Under the pieces are notes generated by a model, which saw only the letters and a list, made by a program, of their open reading frames with translations, was not told the origin of the DNA and made no database searches. From positions 3,224,001-3,288,000 of the forward strand of contig OZ257128.1 in the NCBI GenBank assembly GCA_965278945.1: 64,000 nucleotides of DNA, written 5' to 3'. This DNA is from UBA10649 sp965278945. Its GTDB lineage: Bacteria; Actinomycetota; Actinomycetes; S36-B12. A program made the position numbers and the translations under genes. This document shows, piece by piece, positions 42,129-50,474 of the stretch (positions are counted from its first letter, which is position 1; each line of letters starts with the position of its first letter).

Positions 42129-42406
42129 GACTCAACGACATCACCGGAGATTTCGACCTTGAGATCTTCTATGCGGGCTCGAACGGCAAGAACACCGCAG
42201 GCGTGTCCGCCGGCTACTTCGCGATGCTCGCGGCGACCGTCGCGAGCCTCGCGAAAACGTGGGTCGCGGGCTCGACGGCCTACACCGATGACTTCGGGAC
42301 ATGGTCAACGTCCTGGTACTCAGTCAGCGCGTCGAAGTTCCCCAAGGGGCCCAGGTCCGGGCGACGCTCGAAGACTGCGCGTGATGTGCGAACGCATCGG
42401 CCATGA
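42116..42406 (+). CDS. Hypothetical protein overlapping the integrase end
   Basis: A 96-residue frame starting at an ATG inside the last codons of the integrase (13-base overlap). The first 75 residues look like coding sequence (YLRLNDITGDFDLEIFYAG and AGVSAGYFAMLAATVASL), and the last 20 are basic and may be out of frame. A different plus frame continues with Cys residues to 42545 (GCRVCSRVAGWRWLG), so a frameshift near 42350 is possible. No family recognised. Confidence 0.4.
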   Translation: MGYLRLNDITGDFDLEIFYAGSNGKNTAGVSAGYFAMLAATVASLAKTWVAGSTAYTDDFGTWSTSWYSVSASKFPKGPRSGRRSKTARDVRTHRP

Positions 42407-42706
42407 CGCAGCTGACTTAAGACTCGATCCTGGGGACTACCCGCGCATTGGTTGCCGGGTCTGCAGCCGCGTAGCAGGATGGAGATGGCTGGGTCCTCGT
42501 GACCCTTGGGGCGTCGTGAAGACCCAGCCTTCCCTCAACTGTTGAGTGCGCCGTGAGCATGGCGAGCACTCGGACGCGACGGTATGGCGGCTGCGAGTGG
42601 TTGGGAATACCTACTGGTCAGTTGTGGTGGGAATCACGATCACGGATCGATAACGCGCACGAGGAGCTGCGGCTGACTCGCCAAAGAATGCCATTACGTT
42701 CGGCGC

Positions 42707-42940
42707 GTGGCGAAGGTGCGCGTGAAGGTCGCGGCGAATGTGTCGTTGGTAGCCGACATGCACGACTGGCGGTGGATAGACAAGGAGGCCGGCACCTGGG
42801 AGGGGTGGGTCGCGTTCAGGATGCCGGCGCATCACAAGGACCGATGGATCTCCGGGGACAGGATCGCCCCGTCACCGTCGGGCGGACTCGCGGTGCCGGT
42901 GGGCGTGCCTCCAACCTCGTGGCAGGCGGTTGCACGCTGA
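42707..42940 (+). CDS. Small hypothetical protein
   Basis: A 77-residue frame with GTG start. Strand-rich and tryptophan-rich in its middle (DMHDWRWIDKEAGTWEGWVAF), it resembles a small beta-barrel fold. No ribosome site is obvious and no family is recognised. It lies in the mobile region next to a Cys4 small gene on the opposite strand. Confidence 0.4.
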   Translation: MAKVRVKVAANVSLVADMHDWRWIDKEAGTWEGWVAFRMPAHHKDRWISGDRIAPSPSGGLAVPVGVPPTSWQAVAR

Positions 42941-42956
42941 CGTCGCCTTCTGCCCT

Positions 42957-43109
42957 TTAGGCCGCGTCGCGGATTTGCTTCCATTCCACAGGTCCGCACA
43001 CGCCGCAGGCGGGGAACACCGAGCCCTTCGATGCGGATGTCTGCACCCTGCAGTCGCAGGTGCTCTGGAAAGCTCCTGATCGTTCGACGAGCCCGTTCGT
43101 CTTACCCAT
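42957..43109 (-). CDS. 50-residue Cys4 zinc-ribbon-like protein
   Basis: A small gene on the minus strand: ATG at 43109 preceded by GAGGTG 5 bases upstream, TAA at 42957. The protein has two cysteine pairs, CDC (18-20) and FPACGVCGPVEW (32-43), spaced like a treble-clef or ribbon knuckle. A short tail KQIRDAA follows. The pattern and a good ribosome site make coding likely. Function unknown; zinc binding is inferred from the cysteines. Confidence 0.55.
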   Translation of the reverse strand: MGKTNGLVERSGAFQSTCDCRVQTSASKGSVFPACGVCGPVEWKQIRDAA

Positions 43110-43299
43110 GTCACACCTCGTGCGCCGAATCCAATAGGGCGCCGCTACGCATCATCCGCGGGGTCTGGGCCGAAATGGATGGCGGTTACTCAGACGCTAC
43201 CAGCCTCCTGCCGACCGTAGTTCGCACTCTTCTCAGGGAGGTACAGTCGAACTAACCGCATTCTGAGGTCAGAGCAATCGTGATCATGCTGGCGGCTCC

Positions 43300-43797
43300 A
43301 TGCACGACGCGAGCATGATTACGAAAGCGGTCCCCATGTCGGCCTTTCGCCGCAGCATCCAGCGCCTTGGCCCGACCACGTCCTCGCGGCCTGAGGCCGT
43401 CGAGACCCAGTCATCACCTGCGCCCGCCAGCCATCCGACCAGGCGGGCGCTGGCCGTAGTCGACACGTGGATGACCGCCGTCGTGAAGACGCTGGCGCGG
43501 GACAGGGACCGCGCTGCGGCCGGCAAGCCGATCGCGACGATGCCGATGTCTGACGAGGAAGCCACCTACGAGGTCGAGACGCAGAACGTGACCCGGGCAA
43601 CGCAGTTCGTCGTGCCCATCCACCTGCGGGCGGAGATCGGCTCCCTCGTCCGACTGGTCGAGCGTTCGTTCCTCGAGTGGGCGAAGTCTCCGCGAGTCGT
43701 AAGCGTGCGGACGATCGACCGCCACGCATCAGAGGTCGCCGCGACGTACACGAGGCTCAGGCGGCGACTGGGGGAAGCGTCGAGGCGACCGGTCTAG
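43300..43797 (+). CDS. Hypothetical protein in the mobile region
   Basis: A 165-residue frame with ATG at 43300 (other ATGs at 43315 and 43336). The N-terminal 50 residues are Ser/Pro-rich and probably disordered. The rest is helical with alternating charge (VVDTWMTAVVKTLARDRDRA, ATQFVVPIHLRAEIGSLVRL). Weak similarity in style to plasmid/ICE accessory proteins only. No family recognised. GC at third positions looks coding-like in this frame. Confidence 0.45.
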   Translation: MHDASMITKAVPMSAFRRSIQRLGPTTSSRPEAVETQSSPAPASHPTRRALAVVDTWMTAVVKTLARDRDRAAAGKPIATMPMSDEEATYEVETQNVTRATQFVVPIHLRAEIGSLVRLVERSFLEWAKSPRVVSVRTIDRHASEVAATYTRLRRRLGEASRRPV

Positions 43798-44213
43798 TCG
43801 ACGGTGCCTCGCCTCTTGGGTGCTCCCCAGCTCAAGAGTGGCTCCCGAGCATGTGCGAGTCGGCGAGGAGCTGCAATTCGGACGGTCGAACATCGCGACC
43901 TTCGAGCATCCATCGGCACGCCGGCATGGGGCATTCGGCACGGAACCACTGGACAGACTCGATCTCGCGGCCCAGGGATTCGATCTGGATTCTACGTGAG
44001 CCGTCCATGAAAGCGATCCTGTCGGCGGATGCGTACCTACTGGTGAGTTGCCGCAACGCGAGACCAAAACGTGACGTACGAAGAGCAGAGCATCTGCGGT
44101 CGCGGGCTCGAGTGTCACCTTTGCGCCTCGTCATGCTTAGCACTCGAGAGTCCTGCGGCATGGGTGCGCACGCGAGCCATCATCGCAGCGCAGATCCTGA
44201 CTACTGTTCAGGG
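43798..44213. other. Gene-free stretch before the P450 gene
   Basis: About 415 bases with only short overlapping frames on both strands. No hairpin or promoter stands out, except TACTGT just before the P450 GTG. Confidence 0.4.
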
Positions 44214-45493
44214 GTGACTTCCCAGGAGCGTTCGGTTGTTGACGTGCGGTCGGCAGAGTTCGTCGAGGCGCCCGTGGGGTGCCTTGCTCGGATGCGGGCG
44301 CAGGGTGCGACGTGCCCTACAACTGACGGGTGGCTCGTGGTGACGAGCCATGAGCTGGCGAAGCGCGTGCTGACCGATCCTGCGACGTTCTCCTCCCGCA
44401 TCAGCAAGCACTCCGCGCCTCCAGCCGAGATCGCCGAGCACGTCGCCAAGATCCGTGCGCAGGGGTGGCCATATACGAGTGCGCTCGGCGGCAGTGATGC
44501 TCCGGTGCATGCTAAGCATCGCCAGATGGTCAACAGGGCCTTCACCCCGCGCGCGCTGAAGACCCTTGAGCCCCTCGTGCGGGTGGCGGCGGACGACCTT
44601 GCCCGCGGCCTGCCGGTGGCGGAGGAGTTCGACTTCCAGGCACAGTTCGGTGAGCCGCTTCCTGTCTGGGCGATCTCCCGCGTGCTGGGACTGCCGATCG
44701 AGCGACGCAATGACATCCGCAGGTGGTCCACCGCAGCTGTCGCGACGATCGGCGCGAACCCAACTACCGAAGACTGGCTCCGGTACGAGACCGATCTGCT
44801 CGACTTCCAGCACGCGATGGTCGAGGTCCTCGAACGAAACAGGATCGACCCTCAGCCCGGCGTCATCGCCGAGCTCGCCCAGGTCATCGCGGAGGAGGAC
44901 GGCGATGCGGCCGAGGGAGTTCAGATGTCGCTCCTCCTGACACTCCTGAGAGAGCTCGTCGTCGCAGGCAATGAGACAACCGGCAAGTTCATCGCCGAGT
45001 CCGAGCACTCATCACCGGGATCACCGGCGGTCGCCCACTCCACCCGTTCGACGCCGACGCATCGGTCTGGGACCGAGTGCGAGCCGAACCGGACTTCGCT
45101 GACCAGGTGGTCGAGGAATGCCTGCGAATGGCGTCGCCCACACAGTCCGCGATGCGGATCGTCACCACGCAGACGGAACTCGATGGCCGCATCCTCGAAC
45201 CCGGGCAACTGATCATGGTGTCGCTCGCCAGCGCGAATCGCGATGAGGTTGTGTTCGCTGCGGCCGACAGCTTCCTCCCCGACCGGGAGGGCATTCGCGG
45301 GCACCTGGGCTTTGGACAGGGACCGCACATGTGCATCGGCGCGGGCCTCGCACGCATGGAAACGCGCATAGCGTGGCAGGTACTCGCCCAGGACGTAAGC
45401 ACGATCGTGCCGGCGACACCGCCAGGTCCCTACACCCGCAGCTATGTCATCCGCGGTCCACTCGAGATGAGGGCAACCGTCCTACCCCGCTAG
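44214..45493 (+). pseudogene. Cytochrome P450 with a single frameshift
   Basis: The first part (44214 to about 44998) reads as a P450 up to the I-helix ELVVAGNETTGKFIAE. After that the frame goes wrong, while a frame shifted by one base continues with VRALITGITGGRPLHPFDA, the K-helix EECLRM (ExxR) and the heme loop FGQGPHMCIGAG (Cys codon at 45332-45334) to a stop at 45493. Joined, the product would be about 425 residues, normal for a soluble bacterial P450. The break fits a one-base deletion near 44999. It is either a recent pseudogene or a sequencing error; everything else needed for activity is present. Substrate unknown. Confidence 0.85.
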
Positions 45494-45662
45494 CTCTCCC
45501 GACGACTCGCTTGCGATTCCCGAAGCCGTCGGTTCGATCCACAGCTTGCAGTCTTGGCGCCGCCTTCGAGATGTACCCAACTTCGAAAGAGGTAGCAGGG
45601 ACTTTCGAGCAAACGATGCGTAGCATGGCTAACTACATCTGGGCTGATCGGAGGGCTGCCTT

Positions 45663-46286
45663 GTGAACGGTCTAGCGCTACTTCTTGGCTTCATCGCTAG
45701 CGCGCTCGTCATCGCAAACAGCCTGCCGCAGACGGTGAAGATCTGGCGCAGTGGCAGCGATGTTGGGGTCAATGTCGCGATGTGGTTCCTGTTCTATTCT
45801 CTCCTGTGCATCGGCCTGGGCTACGGATTGCGGGTCGGCAACGTCACTCTTGTCATCGCAAATTTAGGAACGATGCTCACGGGTGGTTCCGTCATGGTGG
45901 CGATTGCCCGCGCGAATCACCGGAGCATGTGGTTCGCAGCGTTGCGGCTCCTCCTTCTCGCCGTCATCCTCGTCACTCTCGCACTGGTGGTGCCCAAGGT
46001 GGTGCTGTCGGTGGTCTTCGTCTCAGGCTCGGGACTTGCGTGGATGCAGGCGTACACGTCATTCAAGACGTGGCGCCTAGGGCGGGACAGCACCGTGTCG
46101 ATCACGACGTTCGCGCTCCGCTCGGCGACTCAGGTCGCGTGGATCCTGCAGTGCACGATCACAGGAGACATGACTCTCATGCTGATCGCGACAATCACCT
46201 TGGTTGCGGCAATGACAACAATCGTGTTCGAGGTTCTCACAGAGGGTCGCCGCCGAACGCTGGCTTCGTCGCATGTTTTGGCCTAA
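45663..46286 (+). CDS. PQ-loop / SWEET-like membrane protein
   Basis: A 207-residue integral membrane protein of about seven helices arranged as two similar halves. The first half has NSLPQTVKIWRSGSDVGVN with a clear PQ motif; the second has MQAYTSFKTWRLGRDSTVS at the equivalent place. This is the PQ-loop/MtN3 layout of small sugar or amino-acid transporters and receptors. GTG start 6 bases after GGAGGG. Its transported molecule is unknown. It is isolated between the P450 remnant and the integrase remnant. Confidence 0.7.
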   Translation: MNGLALLLGFIASALVIANSLPQTVKIWRSGSDVGVNVAMWFLFYSLLCIGLGYGLRVGNVTLVIANLGTMLTGGSVMVAIARANHRSMWFAALRLLLLAVILVTLALVVPKVVLSVVFVSGSGLAWMQAYTSFKTWRLGRDSTVSITTFALRSATQVAWILQCTITGDMTLMLIATITLVAAMTTIVFEVLTEGRRRTLASSHVLA

Positions 46287-46584
46287 CGCTATGCGTTATC
46301 GGATGTTGGATCCACGAGTCGAAATCATCTTCAGTGGCAGCGAGGCGGACTCAGCTAATGCCGGCCGGCGAGGATGCCCTTGCGGCCGTAGTCGCCGGGA
46401 TCGTTGAGCACGTCGAACAGGGCGCCGAATTCTGCGTAAGAGGAGGTGTTGGGATCGCCAATCGAACCCACTGTTTCCCCGGACTCGTCCGAGAGTGGTT
46501 GGAAATGGCGTGGCGTCTTCCACATCGTTGAACAGTTCAAGCAACTCCGCGAAGTCGGGTGGATGATCGGTCGTGAGCAATAGC
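46287..46584. other. Stretch without a clear gene
   Basis: A minus-strand frame at 46355-46540 gives a protein-like end (YAEFGALFDVLNDPGDYGRK) and could be the remnant of a lost gene; nothing more can be supported. Confidence 0.35.
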
Positions 46585-47014
46585 CGCGCGATACCTGATC
46601 CCGCGCGATGCACCCGCGGGCTTCTCCCTCTTCGACTGGCTACCCGTACGAATCACCGACGCATTGCGCGAACAAGCCCGCGGCTGGAACCCCCGCGCCC
46701 TGATCCTCCCGAGCCTGTCCGGCGGAGTATTCGGCGAGCAGAACCTCCGCAACCGCGTATGGGCGCCAGCCGCCGAAGAACTCGGGTGGCGCATGGATCG
46801 CGCCGGGACCAACCGCCAGCTCTTGCGGTTCACCCTCCACTCGCGACGCGACCGATACGCCAACACCGCACTTCACCTCTGGCACTACACCGAAGAAGTG
46901 CTCTTGCAACAAGGCTCATGGAAAGACCCCGAGACTGTGCGACGGTTCTACTCCGGAATCACCGACCAGACGCTCTCTCAGGCACTTGCTATACACGGTT
47001 GGAACACCGAGTGA
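46585..47014 (+). pseudogene. Integrase remnant, C-terminal 140 residues
   Basis: From about 46590 the frame reads LIPRDAPAGFSLFDWLPVRI and continues to IHGWNTE, matching the C-terminal third of the integrase at 40794-42128 almost residue for residue. It includes the His-x-x-Arg region (LHSRRDRYANTALHLW) and Tyr (RRFYSGITDQT). The DNA is clearly diverged from that copy, so it comes from a related element and is not a recent duplication. The N-terminal two thirds are missing; the break at about 46585 is abrupt. Confidence 0.85.
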
Positions 47015-47776
47015 GCGGCATTGCAATCCCACACGGAACACCGGCTCGCTCCAGGCCCTCGAACTGCCAGCCACCTGCAGAAGCGGTCACCAGAGGCGCC
47101 GGCTTGAGCCACGGCGATGGCTCGGCCACAGATGGACCGATGCCGAACCCGAGCCCATCGTCAACGCCGTGGTGGCGCGGGTTGAAGCCAGCCCGAGGCC
47201 GAGGACGCCGAACTGCGGCGCGCGTACGCGCGGATCGCATGGCGCCTCTCGTAGCTCCAATCGGCTGGCGCTCAGCGGCGCCCTTCCCGCCCGGCCGACG
47301 TCCGCTCGCGCTGCTCACAGACGCTGATCGGTCTTGCGGTGACGGTCACGAAGATTACGGGCGGCTACACGATCACACCGACCGGGCAGGGACGCTGCCG
47401 ACGCGCGCTCCTCTGTCGATCGGGTGCGAGCGGTCCGACGACGGCATGGCCATACGACCACGGGCACATGCATTCCAAGGCCGCGAACCGCGACGCATCG
47501 CGCGTGTTCACGCAACCCGAGGCATGGACGCCCTAGAAGACCGCAGAACTGACGGCGTTGTTCGATCAGCAGGGAGTACTTCCGACTATGGAATGGACAC
47601 AGACTCCACGGCGACGTGTTTGACCACCGGCCACGAACATATATACAAGGCACCGATATGCATGCATAATCGTCGAGATAGGAGCTAAGTCAGGCTATGG
47701 TACATGCAAATCCAACCGGACCCGCCCTTGCCGCGCGAAGTGAGGGCTTGCCGAGAACCAGGAGGTGGTAGGGCCG
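47015..47776. other. Stretch without a clear gene before the catabolic cluster
   Basis: Long plus-strand frames here are Pro/Arg-rich and look like non-coding shadows. The last 130 bases are richer in A and T (around 47630-47690, with ATATATAC) and could hold the promoter of the following gene. Confidence 0.4.
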
Positions 47777-48259
47777 ATGCGGACATCCCACGCGGTACAC
47801 GTGCCCGCCGAAGAGTATCTCGCGATCTGCGAGGTGATGGCGCGGTACTCATCGAGTATCGACACGAAAGACTGGGAGCTCTTCGCGACGTGTTGGACAG
47901 ACGACTGCGTTGCGACCTTCAGCGGCCTCCGCTACGAGGGCTTGGCTGTCTTGACTGAAGCTCTTCGTGTGATGCACGCACCGCTCGACGGCAGCCTCCA
48001 CCGGTGCGGGAACATCGTCGTGACCTCGTATGACAAGAGCACTGCAAAGGCCACGTCGTATGTCCATGCAGTCATGGTCCAGGCGGCTCACCCAGCGGGA
48101 GCAGACTTCCACATGTACGGCTACTACGAGGATGATTGGGTCAGGCGTGAGGGCGCATGGCGCATGGCCCGGCGCGACTTTTCTACTGTGTGGAGCTCTG
48201 GCAATCCAGGAGTGTTGGACTTGGATCCGTCGAGCGTTACCGCGCTCAGGAGTACGTGA
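47777..48259 (+). CDS. SnoaL/NTF2-like protein
   Basis: A 160-residue NTF2-fold protein: YLAICEVMARYSSSIDTKDWE (19-39) then CWTDDCVATFSG, RCGNIVVTSYD, and HMYGYYEDDWVRREGAWRMARR. This is the SnoaL_4 type, which includes ring-hydroxylating dioxygenase beta-like and dehydratase proteins. ATG at 47777 lies 11 bases after AGGAGG; a GTG at 47765 overlaps that site and is unlikely. It is the first gene of the catabolic cluster and stands alone on the plus strand. Catalytic role not certain. Confidence 0.75.
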   Translation: MRTSHAVHVPAEEYLAICEVMARYSSSIDTKDWELFATCWTDDCVATFSGLRYEGLAVLTEALRVMHAPLDGSLHRCGNIVVTSYDKSTAKATSYVHAVMVQAAHPAGADFHMYGYYEDDWVRREGAWRMARRDFSTVWSSGNPGVLDLDPSSVTALRST

Positions 48260-48281
48260 GGTTCGGGTCTCCTTTCCGCGT

Positions 48282-49334
48282 TCAGAAGACGCGTGGACTC
48301 CCTTCGAGGGACGCCACCAGCGCCGGGTCCACTCGGCTGAGCGACTCCGGTAGCCATTGCGGGTTGCGATCCTTATCAATCACCGCAGCCCGCACCCCCT
48401 CAGCGAAGTCATGAGTGCGAATCAGCTGAGTGGCGAGTCGAAACTCCTGTTCAAGGCAGTCACGGAGGCTCGTCAGTGTGCTTGCTCTCCTCAACGACGC
48501 AAGTGTCGTCACGAGGGACGTCGGCGAGTGGCGCCGGATAGTGGACGCATCTTGAGCGGCTTGCGGCTCGGAACATCCGTCCAGTCGTCGGAGAATCTCC
48601 GAAACGGTTGCCGGGCCGTAGCAATCGTCGATCCATGCTCCAACATCTGTGGATGGTTCCGCCCCAGCGGGGCTCGCGCTGGCAAGATCGGCGAACGTGT
48701 CCTCTGGAGTGGAGGACTGCAGCCGCGACATCAGCAGCTCCTTGGACGTATGGTCAATTGCGACATCCGCGATGCCCATCGCCATTGCGCTCGTGCTCGA
48801 AATCGACTGACCCGTTAGAGCCAGCCGTGTTCCCGACTCGCCTGGGCATCGGGAGAGTAGCCATGACCCACCTACATCGGGTGTGAAGCCGATACCGACC
48901 TCAGGCATCGCAAGGCGAAGTCGGTCGGTCGATACGCGGTGGCGTGCATGGGCAGAAATGCCGACCCCGCCACCCATGACTATGCCGTCCATATAGGCGA
49001 CGTAAGGCTTTGGAAACTCGTTGACGAACGCGTTTAGCCGGTACTCCTCAGCGAAGAAGTCGGCGGCGTAGCTAGTGCCCTTAAGTGCACTCTCCCGCAA
49101 GGCTGCGATGTCACCGCCTGCACACAGCCCGCGATTGCCGGCGCCGTCTACGACGACTATCTCGACTCGCGGATCAGATGCGAAAGCCTCGAGGCTTCGG
49201 TGGAGGTCTCTGATCATTTCGAGATTGAGAGCGTTGAGCGCGGCAGGGCGATTCAGCGTGATTCGGCCGAGTCGTCCCGCGATTCCGACGGTGACGCTCG
49301 CATCGGGATTCGGCCCCGCGACATGTTCCATCAT
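48282..49334 (-). CDS. 3-hydroxyisobutyryl-CoA hydrolase-like crotonase
   Basis: A 350-residue enoyl-CoA hydratase superfamily member. The oxyanion hole segments are LCAGGDIAALRE and MDGIVMGGGVGIS. The family-specific parts EYRLNAFVNEFPKPYVAYMDG, MPEVGIGFTPDVGGSWLLS and the C-terminal HDFAEGVRAAVIDKDRNPQW indicate the HIBYL-CoA hydrolase group of valine degradation. It should release 3-hydroxyisobutyrate from its CoA ester or act on a similar beta-hydroxyacyl-CoA. It follows the alcohol dehydrogenase by 3 bases; together with MmsA upstream this forms a mmsA-adh-hydrolase operon. Confidence 0.82.
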   Translation of the reverse strand: MMEHVAGPNPDASVTVGIAGRLGRITLNRPAALNALNLEMIRDLHRSLEAFASDPRVEIVVVDGAGNRGLCAGGDIAALRESALKGTSYAADFFAEEYRLNAFVNEFPKPYVAYMDGIVMGGGVGISAHARHRVSTDRLRLAMPEVGIGFTPDVGGSWLLSRCPGESGTRLALTGQSISSTSAMAMGIADVAIDHTSKELLMSRLQSSTPEDTFADLASASPAGAEPSTDVGAWIDDCYGPATVSEILRRLDGCSEPQAAQDASTIRRHSPTSLVTTLASLRRASTLTSLRDCLEQEFRLATQLIRTHDFAEGVRAAVIDKDRNPQWLPESLSRVDPALVASLEGSPRVF

Positions 49335-49337
49335 CGG

Positions 49338-50474
49338 TCAGATGAGCACGACGGCGCGGCCGACGATTTCCCCGCGGGCCAGGGTGTCGTACGCCAGGGG
49401 CGCTTCGTCGAGAGTGAATGTGCGGGTGACCGTCAACTGCGGGTTCAATATTCCGCGGGAGGCGAGGTCCAGCACCATCGGGAGATCGATTCGTGTCCGG
49501 GCACCGTAGGAGCCAATGATCCTCTGGCTTCGTCGGACGAGCCTCGTGATCTCTACGTTCGCGGTTGTGGTGCCGGCCGCGATTCCAACAGCGACCATTC
49601 GTCCGCCATCGCGAAGCATGCTCAAGGCTTGCTCGAACGTCTGTGGATGACCCAACGCCTCAAACACCACGTCGACGCCAATGCCGTCGGTCGCAGTCCG
49701 AACCGCTGCGATCGGATCTTCGGTTCGACTGTTGACGACATGCGTCGCACCCAGTGAATGCGCGGTTGCAAGCTTCGCGTCATCTACGTCTACGGCGATG
49801 ACCTTCGATGCACCGAAGGCACGTGCGATCTGCACGATGTTGGATCCCACGCCGCCCATGGCGACGACCGCGACAGTCTCGCCGGCCCGGACATCTCCAC
49901 TGCGCCGCACGGCACCGTATGCCGTGAGCACGGCGCAGCCCATCACGGCCGCGCTCTCCATGGAGAGGCCTTCGGGAGTGTGAGCGAGACCGGTAGCCGG
50001 CACGACGGCGTACTCTGCCAGGCCGCCCATGGAGTACATGGCTATCGGCTCACCACGTTGGCTGTAAAGGCGCGTCTCGCCGTCGTAGAGGGTGCCGTTG
50101 AGGCGGTTCATGGCGAAGAAGGGACCGCACAAGTCGTCTCGTCCCTCGGCACATGCCTGGCACGTTCCGCAAGGCATGATGAAGGCGCCCACGACCTTGT
50201 CTGCGGGAGCGAAGCCCGACACGTCCGTTCCTATCTCGACGACGGTCCCGCTGACCTCGTGCCCAAGCACCGCTGGAAATGGGAACTTGACCTCACCTTT
50301 GAGTACGTGGAGATCGGTGTGGCAAACACCGCAACTCGCAACTCGAATTAGCACCTCGCCGCGCCGCGGTCGGGGCGTGCGAATTGTCTGAATCTCCATG
50401 GGCATGTTGGGACCGAGAGCCACGGCGGCCTGCATAAGTTCAGGGATGGTCACAGCAACTCCGGTCTCGGTCAC
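49338..50474 (-). CDS. Zinc-dependent alcohol dehydrogenase (MDR family)
   Basis: A 378-residue medium-chain dehydrogenase. The catalytic zinc site is CGVCHTD with GHEVSG. The structural zinc loop is CGTCQACAEGRDDLC. The NAD(P) fold is AMGGVGSNIVQIARAFGASKVIAVDVDD. It should oxidise a primary or secondary alcohol; in the context of mmsA and HIBYL-CoA hydrolase, 3-hydroxyisobutyrate or a related hydroxyacid is possible. Start is GTG at 50474, overlapping the mmsA stop (GTGA); a second start is 21 bases downstream. Confidence 0.84.
   Translation of the reverse strand: MTETGVAVTIPELMQAAVALGPNMPMEIQTIRTPRPRRGEVLIRVASCGVCHTDLHVLKGEVKFPFPAVLGHEVSGTVVEIGTDVSGFAPADKVVGAFIMPCGTCQACAEGRDDLCGPFFAMNRLNGTLYDGETRLYSQRGEPIAMYSMGGLAEYAVVPATGLAHTPEGLSMESAAVMGCAVLTAYGAVRRSGDVRAGETVAVVAMGGVGSNIVQIARAFGASKVIAVDVDDAKLATAHSLGATHVVNSRTEDPIAAVRTATDGIGVDVVFEALGHPQTFEQALSMLRDGGRMVAVGIAAGTTTANVEITRLVRRSQRIIGSYGARTRIDLPMVLDLASRGILNPQLTVTRTFTLDEAPLAYDTLARGEIVGRAVVLI

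Noticed and set aside
46573..47688. 371-residue plus-strand frame
   Set aside because: Overlaps the integrase remnant in a different frame and is Pro/Arg-rich; the remnant frame is supported by homology instead.
35176..47776. Attachment-site duplication of the tRNA-Thr 3' end
   Set aside because: I looked for the T-arm/acceptor sequence downstream through the mobile region and did not find a second copy, so no att pair is claimed.
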